Source: CAYUZU01 sp964448675
Lineage (GTDB): Bacteria > Planctomycetota > Phycisphaerae > UBA1845 > Fen-1342
Direction: 5' to 3'
DNA length: 64,000 nucleotides
Assembly (NCBI GenBank): GCA_964448675.1
Contig: CAYUZU010000010.1
Span: 1 to 64,000 of the forward strand
The position numbers and the translations under genes were made by a program. Positions 17,009-25,786 of the stretch are shown piece after piece. Below the pieces are notes generated by a model that saw nothing but the letters and a program-made list of their open reading frames with translations, was not told where the DNA came from and searched no databases. Each line of letters begins with the position of its first letter. The stretch's first letter is position 1.

Positions 17009-17037
17009 TTGATTTCCAAATGCGAGTTCGGCATAAT
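17009..17037 (+). promoter_or_regulatory. Sigma70-like promoter of the nfn-like pair
   Basis: TTGATT, a 17-nt spacer, then CATAAT, with the +1 expected about 40 nt before the ATG at 17085. It is one of the best promoter matches in the window, in a locally AT-rich 137-bp gap. The spacer and start region also contain CCAAATGCGAG and ATCCAAATAAG, which could hold a regulator site, but no clear palindrome is seen. Confidence 0.6.
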
Positions 17038-17084
17038 GGACGATCCCACATACCGGATATGTCTATCCAAATAAGAGGGACCGC

Positions 17085-17945
17085 ATGTTCCGTATTCTCG
17101 ACAGCAAGCCACTCGCCTCCGACGTCAAATGGTTCAAAATTGAAGCACCCCTGGTTGCCAAGCACCGCGAGCCCGGGCAGTTCGTCATTATCCGCGTGCT
17201 CGAGACGGGTGAGCGCATCCCGCTCACGATGGCTGACGCCGACCCCCAGGCCGGCACGATCGAGTTGATCGTCAAGGCCATCGGCAAGACCACCCGCGCA
17301 CTGTGTGCCAAGGAAACCGGCGACACCATCATGGACGTGATGGGGCCCCTCGGCATGCCGACCCATATCGAGAAGGTCGGGCATGCGGTTCTAGTCGGCG
17401 GCGGTGTCGGCACCGCGGTCATCTATCCGCTCGCCAAGGCCCTCCGTGAGGAGGGCTGTTTTGTTTCGTCGATCACGGGTGGCCGCACCAAGGACCTGGT
17501 CGTGCTCGAGGACGAGCTCGGCAAGGTCTCGGACAAGGTCTATGCGACCACCGACGACGGCAGCCACGGCTTCAAGGGCACGGTCGCCGACAAGCTGGCC
17601 GAGCTGCTCGCCGACAAGGAGCGGCCGGTGGGCGCGGTCTACTGCGCCGGCCCGGTGCCGATGATGAAGGCCATCGCCGAGATGACCCGCCCGCACGGCA
17701 TCAAGACGATCGTCTCGCTCAACCCGATCATGGTGGACGGCACGGGGATGTGTGGTGGCTGTCGGGTGACGGTGGGGGACGAGACCATGTTCGCCTGCGT
17801 GGACGGCCCCGAGTTCGACGGGCATCTCGTCGACTACGACGAGCTGTCCGACCGCCTGACCGCCTACCGCGATCAGGAGGGCGAGGCCCTCAAACGCTAT
17901 GAAGAGCAGCAGCACACCTGCCGGCTCGAGCAGGCGACCAGCTAA
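17085..17945 (+). CDS. NfnA-like FAD/NAD(P) and [2Fe-2S] reductase subunit
   Basis: A 286-residue ferredoxin-NADP reductase-type subunit (sulfide dehydrogenase beta / NfnA / dihydroorotate dehydrogenase electron-transfer family). It has an N-terminal FAD-binding barrel (EPGQFVIIRV, ERIPLTMADAD) and an NAD(P)-binding fold (AVLVGGGVGTAVIYPLAKAL, GAVYCAGPVPMMKA). A cysteine cluster near the C-terminus (DGTGMCGGCRV...FACVDGPEFDGH) binds [2Fe-2S]. It precedes the GltD-type subunit by 89 nt, the order of bifurcating NfnAB (NADH + ferredoxin + NADP+). Bifurcation itself is inferred; a simple glutamate synthase-associated reductase is the alternative. Confidence 0.92.
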   Translation: MFRILDSKPLASDVKWFKIEAPLVAKHREPGQFVIIRVLETGERIPLTMADADPQAGTIELIVKAIGKTTRALCAKETGDTIMDVMGPLGMPTHIEKVGHAVLVGGGVGTAVIYPLAKALREEGCFVSSITGGRTKDLVVLEDELGKVSDKVYATTDDGSHGFKGTVADKLAELLADKERPVGAVYCAGPVPMMKAIAEMTRPHGIKTIVSLNPIMVDGTGMCGGCRVTVGDETMFACVDGPEFDGHLVDYDELSDRLTAYRDQEGEALKRYEEQQHTCRLEQATS

Positions 17946-18034
17946 GCGCGCACCTGCATCAGCTCCAGACTGTCCCTTGCAATCAGGTAGTTTCGCGATC
18001 GTTTCCGCCCCGCAGATTCTGAGGTAACCGACTC

Positions 18035-19510
18035 ATGGCCCTGACCCCCAAGCAGAGAATGGCGATCGAGCGGCAGTCCATGCCCGAACGCAAGCCAGAC
18101 GAGCGCAATCGCGACTTCGTCGAAGTCAACCTCGGCTACGGCGCAGCGCTGGCCAAGATGGAGGCCGAGCGCTGCCTGCAGTGCAAGGATGGCAAGTGCA
18201 AGTACGGCTGCCCCGTCGGCATCGACATCCCGGGTTTCCTTGATCGCGTCGCCGAGGGGGACATGAAGGGCGCCGCCGAACTGCTGCTCAGTGCCAACTC
18301 GCTGCCCGGCATCACCGGCCGCGTCTGCCCCCAGGAGGAGCAGTGCGAGCAGGTGTGCGTGCGGGCCAAGGGCAAGGGCAATGCCGCCCCGGTCGCCGTC
18401 GGCCATCTCGAGCGCTACGTCGCCGACTGGGCCCGTGAAAACCTCGACACCAAAACACTGCTGGCTGACCCGACCAACATCAGGGTCGCCGTCGTCGGCT
18501 CCGGCCCCGCGGGGCTCACCTGCGCCGGGGAACTGGCCAAGAAGGGCCACAAGGTCACTGTCTACGAAGCACTGCACAAGCCCGGCGGTGTGCTGGTCTA
18601 CGGCATCCCGGAATTCCGCCTGCCAAACAAGATCATCGATGCCGAGGTCGACCGCCTGCGCGAGATGGGCGTCGAGATCGTCTGCAACGTCGTTGTCGGG
18701 CGCACGTTTACCATCGACGAGTTGCTCACCGAAGAGGGCTTCTCCGCCGTCTTCGTCGCGAATGGCGCCGGCCTGCCCATCTTCATGAACATCCCGGGCG
18801 AGAACCTCAAGGGCGTGTATTCGGCCAACGAGTACCTCACGCGGTCGAACCTCATGGGCGCGTACGAGTTCCCCAACAGCGACACCCCCATCATCAAGGG
18901 CAAGAAGGTCGTCGTGGTCGGCGGCGGGAATGTGGCCATGGACGCCGTCCGCACCGCCAAGCGCCTCGGCGCCGACGAAGCCACGCTCGTCTATCGTCGC
19001 AGCCGGGCCGAGATGCCCGCGCGCGACGAAGAGATCCACCACGCCGAGGAAGAGGGCATCATCTTCAAGCTGCTCTGCAATCCGATCCGTTACATCGGCA
19101 ACGAGCGCGGCTGGGTCACCGGCGTCGAGTGCGTGCAAATGGAGTTGGGCGAGCCGGACGACTCCGGCCGGCGCCGACCGGTGCCCATCAAGGGCAGTGA
19201 GTTCGTCATCCCCTGCGACGTGGCCATTCCGGCGATCGGCACGCGGGCCAATCCGCTGCTGACTTCCGCCACGCCCGACATCACGCTCAACAAGTGGGGC
19301 AACATCGAAGCCAACGACGACCTCGCCACCAGCAAGGAAGGCGTCTTCGCCGGGGGGGACATCATCCGCGGCGCCGCGACGGTCATTCTGGCCATGGGGG
19401 ACGGCAAGAACGCCGCCGCCTCCATCGACAAGTACGTCCGCGGCAAGCACGGGCTGCCGCTGCTGCCCGAGGCCGAACCGGCCGACCTCCGGCCGCAGTG
19501 CCCGGCGTAA
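18035..19510 (+). CDS. NfnB-like / GltD-type NADPH oxidoreductase
   Basis: A 491-residue flavoprotein of the GltD/NfnB family. The N-terminal [4Fe-4S] region has C47, C50, C55 and C59 (CLQCKDGKCKYGCPVGIDIPG) and a second cysteine group in RVCPQEEQCEQVCVRA. Two Rossmann folds follow: VAVVGSGPAGLTCAGEL for FAD (~150) and VVVVGGGNVAMDAVRTAKR for NADP (~290), with the C-terminal FAD motif GVFAGGDIIRGAATVILAMGDGK. Length matches stand-alone NfnB/GltA rather than large GOGAT alpha chains, which are absent here. Paired with the upstream gene it would balance NADH, NADPH and reduced ferredoxin, in keeping with an anaerobic or microaerophilic life (inference). Confidence 0.93.
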   Translation: MALTPKQRMAIERQSMPERKPDERNRDFVEVNLGYGAALAKMEAERCLQCKDGKCKYGCPVGIDIPGFLDRVAEGDMKGAAELLLSANSLPGITGRVCPQEEQCEQVCVRAKGKGNAAPVAVGHLERYVADWARENLDTKTLLADPTNIRVAVVGSGPAGLTCAGELAKKGHKVTVYEALHKPGGVLVYGIPEFRLPNKIIDAEVDRLREMGVEIVCNVVVGRTFTIDELLTEEGFSAVFVANGAGLPIFMNIPGENLKGVYSANEYLTRSNLMGAYEFPNSDTPIIKGKKVVVVGGGNVAMDAVRTAKRLGADEATLVYRRSRAEMPARDEEIHHAEEEGIIFKLLCNPIRYIGNERGWVTGVECVQMELGEPDDSGRRRPVPIKGSEFVIPCDVAIPAIGTRANPLLTSATPDITLNKWGNIEANDDLATSKEGVFAGGDIIRGAATVILAMGDGKNAAASIDKYVRGKHGLPLLPEAEPADLRPQCPA

Positions 19511-19520
19511 TGCGTCAGTG

Positions 19521-19544
19521 TGCCACGGCTCTGTGAGCCGCGCG
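19521..19544. repeat. Palindromic repeat, copy 2 (TGCCACGGCTC type)
   Basis: TGCCACGGCTC-TGT-GAGCCGCGCG shares its left arm exactly with 4346-4368. It starts 10 nt after the stop codon of the NfnB-like gene, so it may serve as a 3' hairpin. The remaining ~190 nt up to the next gene show nothing recognisable. Confidence 0.55.
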
Positions 19545-19733
19545 TGTGAGTAACCGTATGAGTGCGACAGGCGAAGGGTGATCCCCGGCTGCGCCCTTTG
19601 CTGAGCAACGATAATGGACCAGTGTTGGTTGCCTTCCTCTACGCCGGGTACGACTGCGCGCGAGCAGTGGCATGATGTGCGTGGGGCGCCGGCCTCTTGC
19701 GTCACCGGTTGAACTGCGTTCCTTGCCGCCCCC

Positions 19734-19979
19734 TCATTGTGCCCGGAAGAACCGCTCGGCCGTTCCGTCACGCGCGACCCGCAGGTGGATCGGCCGCAGG
19801 CACTTCGGGCACCGGCCGTGATAGAACGCCTGCTCCGGCCGCCGATACACCCGCGCATACACGTTGCAGCACTCGAACAGAATGCACAGGTAGGGCCGTG
19901 GTGGCAGCGCTGGCGGCTGATTCGCCGGCCCGGCGGGACCATTATCATAGATATCCAGCGGCACGCGGTTCTCCGCCAT
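19734..19979 (-). CDS. Small CxxC zinc-ribbon-like protein
   Basis: An 81-residue protein. The core is LCILFECCNVYARVYRRPE, then YHGRCPKCLRPIHLRV, with four cysteines in two pairs (CC and CPKC) that could bind one zinc or iron ion, and a basic/aromatic tail (AERFFRAQ). I believe closely similar small proteins occur widely in planctomycetes, but no function is known to me. A clear ribosome-binding site is not visible. It sits 118 nt upstream of the trpF stop, on the same strand, and converges with the NfnB-like gene. Confidence 0.75.
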   Translation of the reverse strand: MAENRVPLDIYDNGPAGPANQPPALPPRPYLCILFECCNVYARVYRRPEQAFYHGRCPKCLRPIHLRVARDGTAERFFRAQ

Positions 19980-20097
19980 AGTGCAGGCAGAATCCTGCCG
20001 GTGTTATCGGCGACTGGCTGCGTACGCGTGAGTAGCGGCACCCCCCAGCAGCAGGTGGACCGATAACCTCGGCCCCCGCGGTCTGCAAGACGTCGCC

Positions 20098-20739
20098 TCA
20101 CGACCCCCGCGCAGCCTCGATGAACGCCCGCACCGCCGCGTGGTCCTTCACCCCCGGCTCGCGCTCCACGCCACTGGCGACATCCACGCCGTCGTACTCA
20201 CCCTGCGCAACCGCCGCCGCCACGTTGTCCGCGGTCAAACCGCCGGCACAAAACACCGCCGGCGGCCGCTGTGTGCAGGCGGTCGCCACCTGCCCCAGTG
20301 CTTCATAGCCGGGGTGCGGGCCGCCTTTGGGCGCGTCCAGGATGACCACCTCGATCGCGACGCCCGTGTCCGCAGCCTCCCCGAGGTACGTGCCCAGCGC
20401 CCCCCCGCCCTCAACGGTAATGGTCCAGGCCTTGATCAGGTGGAGCGCCGGATAGCGGTCACGCAGCGTCCGCAGGTATGGCACCGGTTCGTTCCCGTGC
20501 AGCTGTACCCAATCGCAGCGGGTGGCGTCGAGCGCCGCCCGCACCTCCCCGAGCGGTGCATCGCGAAACAGCAGCACCGGTTTCGTGGCCGCCGGCAGGT
20601 CGCGCATGATGTCCGCCGCCTGCACGATGCTGATCTGCCGCGCGCTCGGCGCGAGGATCAGGCCGACGAAATCGGCGCCCAGCTCGGCCGCGGCCAGCGC
20701 GTCGTCGCGATTCGTAATGCCGCAGATCTTCACACGCAT
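20098..20739 (-). CDS. trpF: Phosphoribosylanthranilate isomerase
   Basis: A 213-residue TIM-barrel enzyme of tryptophan synthesis (PRA to CdRP). Diagnostic motifs are VKICGITNRDDALAAAELGADFVGLI at the N-terminus with the catalytic Cys, CDWVQLHGNE in the middle, the phosphate-binding FCAGGLTADNVAAAV and the terminal DGVDVASGVEREPGVKDHAAVRAF. No other trp gene is in the window. The gene diverges from the M48 peptidase gene with a 48-nt gap. No Shine-Dalgarno sequence is evident. Confidence 0.97.
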   Translation of the reverse strand: MRVKICGITNRDDALAAAELGADFVGLILAPSARQISIVQAADIMRDLPAATKPVLLFRDAPLGEVRAALDATRCDWVQLHGNEPVPYLRTLRDRYPALHLIKAWTITVEGGGALGTYLGEAADTGVAIEVVILDAPKGGPHPGYEALGQVATACTQRPPAVFCAGGLTADNVAAAVAQGEYDGVDVASGVEREPGVKDHAAVRAFIEAARGS

Positions 20740-20774
20740 CAGAGCACCAGAGTGAACCGTTTCGCCCTTTGCCC

Positions 20775-20780
20775 TATTAT
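20775..20780 (+). promoter_or_regulatory. -10 box for a probably leaderless mRNA
   Basis: TATTAT ends 7 nt before the ATG at 20788, the spacing expected if transcription starts at the A of the start codon. No Shine-Dalgarno sequence separates them. A weak -35 (GTGAAC) lies 17 nt upstream. Confidence 0.45.
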
Positions 20781-20787
20781 CTCATCA

Positions 20788-22287
20788 ATGTACATCGTCG
20801 TCATCGCGGTATTCTCGATTGTCCTGACGCTGTCGCGTCCGCTGTACCCGCTGGTCCGCGACGCCAATGCCATCCTCGCCGCCGTCACGGCCGTCACGCT
20901 CCTTCCCGCCGTCGTGGGTGTGCTGACCGCCCGCCGCGTGCTGCAGACCCTGGACCGCTATCCCCACGAACCCGGCCACGGCCAGGCGGTCTATGGCCGC
21001 GGCATGCGCGTGATCCAGGTCCTGCTGGCCGTGGGCCACGGGGCCATCCTGCTGTGCACCGACTGGATGCCGCTGTTCGCCGCGCTGCCGGTCGTCGGTG
21101 AGTGGCCCGTGGTGCCCGGACTCTGTGCCCTGGTGCCGTTCCTGCTCTCGATCGTGCTGGCCTGGATCGGCGTCTACCCCGCCGACCGCGCCGTCCGCCA
21201 GATCGCGCTGGAGGTCTACCTCTTTCGCGGCCGCCCCATCCATCCCGTGTGGAACATCGGCCGTTACCTGGCCTATAACCTGCGCCACCAGGTGCTGTTC
21301 ATCCTGGTCCCCATGCTGCTCATCATGGCCGCTGCCGATCTCGTCATCCGTTACGAGCGGCCGCTGCGCGAAGCGACCGGCCTGCCGTTCGCGCCCGACC
21401 TCGCCATTGGTTTCGCCGCCGGCCTGGTGGCGCTCATCGCCCCTGAGATCCTCCGCCATGTCTGGGTCACGCAGCGCCTGTCGGATGGCCCGCTCCGCGA
21501 CCGCCTCGAGACGCTCTGCCGCCGCCTCCGCATGCGCTGCCGCGACATTCTCGTCTGGCGTTCCGGCGGAATGATCGTCAACGCGGCGGTGATGGGTGTT
21601 GTCGCGCCGCTGCGCTACGTGCTGATCACCGACGCCATGCTCGAACAACTCGACGACGCCAAGATCGAAGCGGTCTTTGGCCACGAAGCCGGCCACGTCA
21701 AGCACCACCACATCCCGTACTTCCTGATGTTTGCCCTTTCCAGCGGCTGCCTCGTGACGGTCTTTTCCGTCTACACGCGCAGTCTCGCGCAAACCAACTA
21801 CCCGCTCTACCAGGCGCTGCTCGCCGGCCTCGGGCTGCTCATCGCGGCCAAGTGGGGCCTGCTCTTCGGTTGGGTCTCACGCCGCTTCGAGCGCCAGGCC
21901 GACATCCACGGGGTCCGCACGCTGACACTCACCGGCGTACCGTGCACGCAGCCATGCCTGCTGCATTCGCCCGATGCGGCGGAGAATTCCGCCAAGGGCG
22001 ACCAAAGGCCACTCTGTGCCACCGCCGCCCAGATCTTCGCGGCGGCGCTGCACGATGTGGCCCTGCTCAACGGGATCCAGCCCGAGGCCCGCAGTTGGCG
22101 CCACTCGTCGATCGCCTCGCGTTCTCGCTTCCTGCAGCTGCTGGCCGGCAACCCGCAGCGTCATGCCGCCTTCGAGCGCACTGTCCGCTGGACCCAGCGC
22201 GGGATCTTCGTCGCCACGGCTGGCTTGTGTATATGGGCGGCGGATGCGGTTGGCATCTGGCGCGTCGTTGGGGGCTGGGTCCGCTGA
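20788..22287 (+). CDS. M48-family membrane metallopeptidase
   Basis: A 499-residue integral membrane protease. Several hydrophobic helices occupy about residues 1-230, then an amphipathic linker leads to the zinc site HEAGH (about 298-302, in VFGHEAGHVKHHH). The third ligand region FERQADIHGV lies downstream after further helices. This matches the Ste24/HtpX clan, which cleaves membrane or misfolded proteins at the membrane. It is longer than HtpX (~290) and closer to Ste24-size proteins. The C-terminal ~80 residues end in another hydrophobic segment. Start chosen because the protein begins directly with a hydrophobic helix and a -10 box lies 7 nt upstream. Confidence 0.88.
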   Translation: MYIVVIAVFSIVLTLSRPLYPLVRDANAILAAVTAVTLLPAVVGVLTARRVLQTLDRYPHEPGHGQAVYGRGMRVIQVLLAVGHGAILLCTDWMPLFAALPVVGEWPVVPGLCALVPFLLSIVLAWIGVYPADRAVRQIALEVYLFRGRPIHPVWNIGRYLAYNLRHQVLFILVPMLLIMAAADLVIRYERPLREATGLPFAPDLAIGFAAGLVALIAPEILRHVWVTQRLSDGPLRDRLETLCRRLRMRCRDILVWRSGGMIVNAAVMGVVAPLRYVLITDAMLEQLDDAKIEAVFGHEAGHVKHHHIPYFLMFALSSGCLVTVFSVYTRSLAQTNYPLYQALLAGLGLLIAAKWGLLFGWVSRRFERQADIHGVRTLTLTGVPCTQPCLLHSPDAAENSAKGDQRPLCATAAQIFAAALHDVALLNGIQPEARSWRHSSIASRSRFLQLLAGNPQRHAAFERTVRWTQRGIFVATAGLCIWAADAVGIWRVVGGWVR

Positions 22288-22317
22288 TGGCGACACGCCG
22301 TGGCGGTCGGGTCGCCG

Positions 22318-23496
22318 CTAGAGGTCGTCCGCCGAGAGCGTGAAGTCTCTCAGCATGTACGGCGAGTCTTCGATGGTGCCGCTGTCGAAGTCGAAGTAGG
22401 GCATGGCAATGGCGCGCCGCACGTCGTCGGCGTCGGTCCGCGCGGGATCATAGGTGACGCGCACCCGCGCCCACTCGGCGTCCGGCCATGCCTCGATCTT
22501 GACGAAGCCGCGCAGGCCGTACTCGTCATCGCGGTTCAGCCAGTTCACCAGGGCCGCCGACGTGCCGCGGCAGCTCACCCCGCTGACTTGCAGGTCGACC
22601 GATGCGACCTCTGCAGGGCGCTCGCCGCGCTCCGATACGAACGATGGCAGCGGGAAGGCGTAGGTCGCCGCCACGGCCCCGCCGATGCACGCCAGCATGA
22701 TGCCGATCAATGCGATCTGCGGCCAGCGGTTGCCGAGCATGCGCGGTGGTCCCCAGCTCAGGGCCCCGTCGCGCACTTTCGGGCACGCCTCGACGCAATC
22801 CAGGCAGGCCGTGCAGCGTGCCGCGGTCACTTCCCGCTCGCGGTCCACGCGAATGCCCATCGGGCACACCTGCGTGCAGATGCCGCAATCCACGCACGTT
22901 TCGCGATCGCGCCGCACGCGCGTGAGCCCGACCCGCGAGAAGGGGTTGATCACCGCGGCCAGCGGGCACAGCCAGCGGCAGAACGGCAGCATGATCAGCA
23001 GTGAGAACAGCACGATCCCGCCGCCGGCCACATATGCCCAGAACGTGATGTCCTTGCCGTGTCGGCTGATCAGCGCATAGCACGGGTCGAACGCGCGAAA
23101 GAGCAATTCGCTCGACGTCCAGGTGATGTAGAGGATGAACACCAGCAGCGGGTACTTCAGCAGCGACAGCACGCGATCGAGCGTGTATGGCACCCGCACG
23201 GGCTTGATGCCGACTTTGCGCGCACCGAGCTGCAGCCACTCCGAAATCGCCCCCACCGGGCATGCGTAGCCGCAAAACGCTCGCCGCAGCAGCAGCGTCA
23301 TCGCGATCACGGCGCCCATGATGAAGAAGTTCGACACAGCGAGCGAGCAGGTGAAGTTGCCCTGCGTCGCGTAGGTATAGATCGCCTCGACGCCGCCGAA
23401 CGGGCACCAGCGCTCGGCGTTGCCGCGCACGACAAACACCGCGACCAGGGTCAGTACAACAAAGGCAAGCTGCGTAAGATGTCGCGTGATCTTCAT
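22318..23496 (-). CDS. NapH/CcoG-like membrane ferredoxin with degenerate HMA tail
   Basis: A 392-residue membrane Fe-S protein. The N-terminal part has helices with the NapH/NosR motifs CPFGGVEAIYTY, FCGYACPVGAISEW and FCRWLCPLAAVINPFSR. Two [4Fe-4S] ferredoxin motifs follow (CVDCGICTQVCPMGI and CTACLDCVEACPK), then a transmembrane helix at ~270-290. The last ~110 residues resemble a heavy-metal-associated (HMA) fold: LQVSGVSCRGTSAALVNWL, VRVTYDPARTDADDVRRAI. The usual CxxC is reduced to CxxT. It is likely an electron carrier from quinol or ferredoxin to a periplasmic or metal-handling partner. A GTG 48 nt upstream could also start the protein and would overlap the next gene. Confidence 0.87.
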   Translation of the reverse strand: MKITRHLTQLAFVVLTLVAVFVVRGNAERWCPFGGVEAIYTYATQGNFTCSLAVSNFFIMGAVIAMTLLLRRAFCGYACPVGAISEWLQLGARKVGIKPVRVPYTLDRVLSLLKYPLLVFILYITWTSSELLFRAFDPCYALISRHGKDITFWAYVAGGGIVLFSLLIMLPFCRWLCPLAAVINPFSRVGLTRVRRDRETCVDCGICTQVCPMGIRVDREREVTAARCTACLDCVEACPKVRDGALSWGPPRMLGNRWPQIALIGIMLACIGGAVAATYAFPLPSFVSERGERPAEVASVDLQVSGVSCRGTSAALVNWLNRDDEYGLRGFVKIEAWPDAEWARVRVTYDPARTDADDVRRAIAMPYFDFDSGTIEDSPYMLRDFTLSADDL

Positions 23497-23527
23497 ATTC
23501 CTGGGGGCGTGCGGGGGATGGCTCGGC

Positions 23528-25786
23528 TCAGGACTCGGCCGCACGACTCATCGGTTCAATATCGCCAATCGGCGCCGCGTTTTCCAGTGGTTCGCCGCGC
23601 GCCGGCACGAAGATCGCCAGAAAAACGCCGATCAGCACCAAAGCGCTCGCCACGCCCAGCCATGCGGCCGGCGGCACGGCTTCCTCGCCGATCGCGTAGC
23701 CGAGCCGTTGCACGACGGGCTGCAAGGCGTCTTCGCGCTGGGTGAGCAGCGCCAGGCTGTTGTGCAGCAGGTGGGCGATCATGGCCGGCCACAACGATCG
23801 ATAACGTATCACCAGCAACCCGAAGAGCACGCCGAGTGCGAACGTAATGATCAATCGGTGCACTGTGCCATGAAAGACGGCGAATGCGATGGCCGTGATG
23901 GCGACAGCGCCGACCGCCCCCACGCCACGCCGCAGGCCGCTCAGTGCGAAGCCGCGGAAGAACACCTCTTCACACACCGCGGGGATGATCCCGGCGAAAA
24001 ACACCATGACCAGCGGATTGGCGTCCCCCAGCACGCTGATCATCTGCTCGAAGGCTATCTCCATTTCGCGTGGCATCGTCAGCCACATCCGCTGGAACGC
24101 GAACCAGGCGTGGGCGAGCACCCACGTCGCCGACCCGATGCACAACGCCGCCACGATGCCGGCCACGGGTGGCGGCCGCAGGCTGAGCGCTGTGGGAATC
24201 CGTACGCGCGTATACAGCCCCAGCCCGATCGGCAGCAGCACGAACAGCGTGAACAGGACTGCGGCAAACGCGTACCAGAACTTCATCGTGCCCGCGACGC
24301 CCGGCACGCGCGCCAGTTGGTTCTGGGTGAAGAAGTTCAGCGAGAACACCAATGCCAGCAGCAGAAACGCCTGGGCGGCCGTCGGCTCATCGCTCGGCTT
24401 GAAGAAACGCCGCTGGAACAGCGTCTTGACCGAGCCGGTGTCCGCGAACAGCACCGCCTCCTGCCCGAACAGCCGCGCCGCGACGGCCACCGCCGCGCCC
24501 GCGTAGAGCGTGGACGACATCGTCACCCACACGATTGCCGCCGGCTCGAACTTGCCCATGAACAGGTCGCGCGTGAGCACGACGATGTTCGTCACCGGCA
24601 TGACCAGCAGTGGCCCCTCGAGCCGCGTGCCGGGCAGAATGCCGATCACCGCGGGGATCAGCGCGGCGATCATCACCGGCATGACGTAGTTCTGTGCCTC
24701 TTTGAAGCTGCGGGCGAAACTGCACACCGCCAGCAGCACCGCGCTGAACATCACTGCCAGCGGCACCAGCACCAGCAGCACCCACGGCAGCGCCCCCAGC
24801 GGAATCACCACCTCGCCGCCCTGTGCCAGCACGTCGCCCAGTCCGCCCAGGTAAACGGTGCCGCCGATCGAGAGCAGGTTCAGCGCCGCGCTGAGCATGC
24901 CGATCAGCGCCACGACCACGAACTTGCCCGCGATCAGGTCCACCGTCGGCACCGGCGCCACCATGAGCGTCTCGAGCGTGCCGCGCTCGCGTTCGCCCGC
25001 GGTCAGGTCGATTGCCGGGTAGATCGCCCCCGTGATGGTCATGACGATCAGGATCAGCGGCACGATCTGGCCGAGGATCGATCCGCCGACTTTCTCGGGC
25101 GGGGCGGTCGGCTCCTGGATGACTTCCAGCGGGGCGACAAAGTTCGGGTCGAGCTCCATGCGGTCCAGGCGCCCCTTGAGCATGAACGCCGCCTTGCGCT
25201 CGAGGATGCTCTGCAAGCCCGCCGCCGCGATCTGGCTGCGGATGTCGGTCTGGTCCATCAGGATCCGTGCCTGAAACGCGTCGAGGCTCTCCTCGTCGGG
25301 CAGCGCCGGCTTGACGAGGACACCCACGTGTGCTTCGCCCATCATGACCGCGGGTGCCATCATGTTCGGGTCGCTGAGCACGAGCACTTCGTACGCCGGC
25401 GGCTGGCGCCGCACGTCCGTTTGCGCGACCTCAGTGGGCTCCGCGAGTTCGGTCGGCGGGGTCTCTTCCTCAGCCGGCAGTTCGCCTGCTTCGTCCTTCT
25501 CCGCGATTACTTCTGCCGGCAGGCCCGCCGCCCCGGGCCGCCGGACGGGGTCGGTGTCGATCACCATGCGCAGCCAGCGGCCGGTTTCGTCGGACGGTAC
25601 GGCGACCTTGTATTTCTCCTGCTTGAGTCGGCTGATCTGCAGCTCGAAGCCCTGGAGCGAGCCGAGGATCATCGCGGGGTACAGGGCCATCGGCACGAGC
25701 ACCATCGCGATGAGCGTGCGCCGGTCGCGCAGTGTGTCGCTCAGCTCCTTGCGCCAGATCGTGTTAATGCGCGAAAACCGACTCAT
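23528..25786 (-). CDS. ABC-2 permease (NatB-like) fused to CPBP intramembrane protease
   Basis: A 752-residue membrane protein. N-terminal half: NatB/ABC-2-type permease, with opening RINTIWRKELSDTLRDRRTL, a first helix, a ~200-residue external domain, and a helix bundle (~250-500) including the motif ERERGTLETLMVAPV. C-terminal quarter: CPBP (CAAX-like) protease, with EEVFFRGFALSGLRR carrying the EExxxR motif, FHGTVHR and AHLLHNSLALL as the remaining metal-ligand motifs. The start overlaps the upstream ATPase gene by 23 nt, with GGTGGG as ribosome-binding site, so both are translated together. Likely an exporter (Na+ or an amphipathic compound); the protease could process or protect against the cargo, as with bacteriocin immunity (inference). 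Confidence 0.9.
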   Translation of the reverse strand: MSRFSRINTIWRKELSDTLRDRRTLIAMVLVPMALYPAMILGSLQGFELQISRLKQEKYKVAVPSDETGRWLRMVIDTDPVRRPGAAGLPAEVIAEKDEAGELPAEEETPPTELAEPTEVAQTDVRRQPPAYEVLVLSDPNMMAPAVMMGEAHVGVLVKPALPDEESLDAFQARILMDQTDIRSQIAAAGLQSILERKAAFMLKGRLDRMELDPNFVAPLEVIQEPTAPPEKVGGSILGQIVPLILIVMTITGAIYPAIDLTAGERERGTLETLMVAPVPTVDLIAGKFVVVALIGMLSAALNLLSIGGTVYLGGLGDVLAQGGEVVIPLGALPWVLLVLVPLAVMFSAVLLAVCSFARSFKEAQNYVMPVMIAALIPAVIGILPGTRLEGPLLVMPVTNIVVLTRDLFMGKFEPAAIVWVTMSSTLYAGAAVAVAARLFGQEAVLFADTGSVKTLFQRRFFKPSDEPTAAQAFLLLALVFSLNFFTQNQLARVPGVAGTMKFWYAFAAVLFTLFVLLPIGLGLYTRVRIPTALSLRPPPVAGIVAALCIGSATWVLAHAWFAFQRMWLTMPREMEIAFEQMISVLGDANPLVMVFFAGIIPAVCEEVFFRGFALSGLRRGVGAVGAVAITAIAFAVFHGTVHRLIITFALGVLFGLLVIRYRSLWPAMIAHLLHNSLALLTQREDALQPVVQRLGYAIGEEAVPPAAWLGVASALVLIGVFLAIFVPARGEPLENAAPIGDIEPMSRAAES

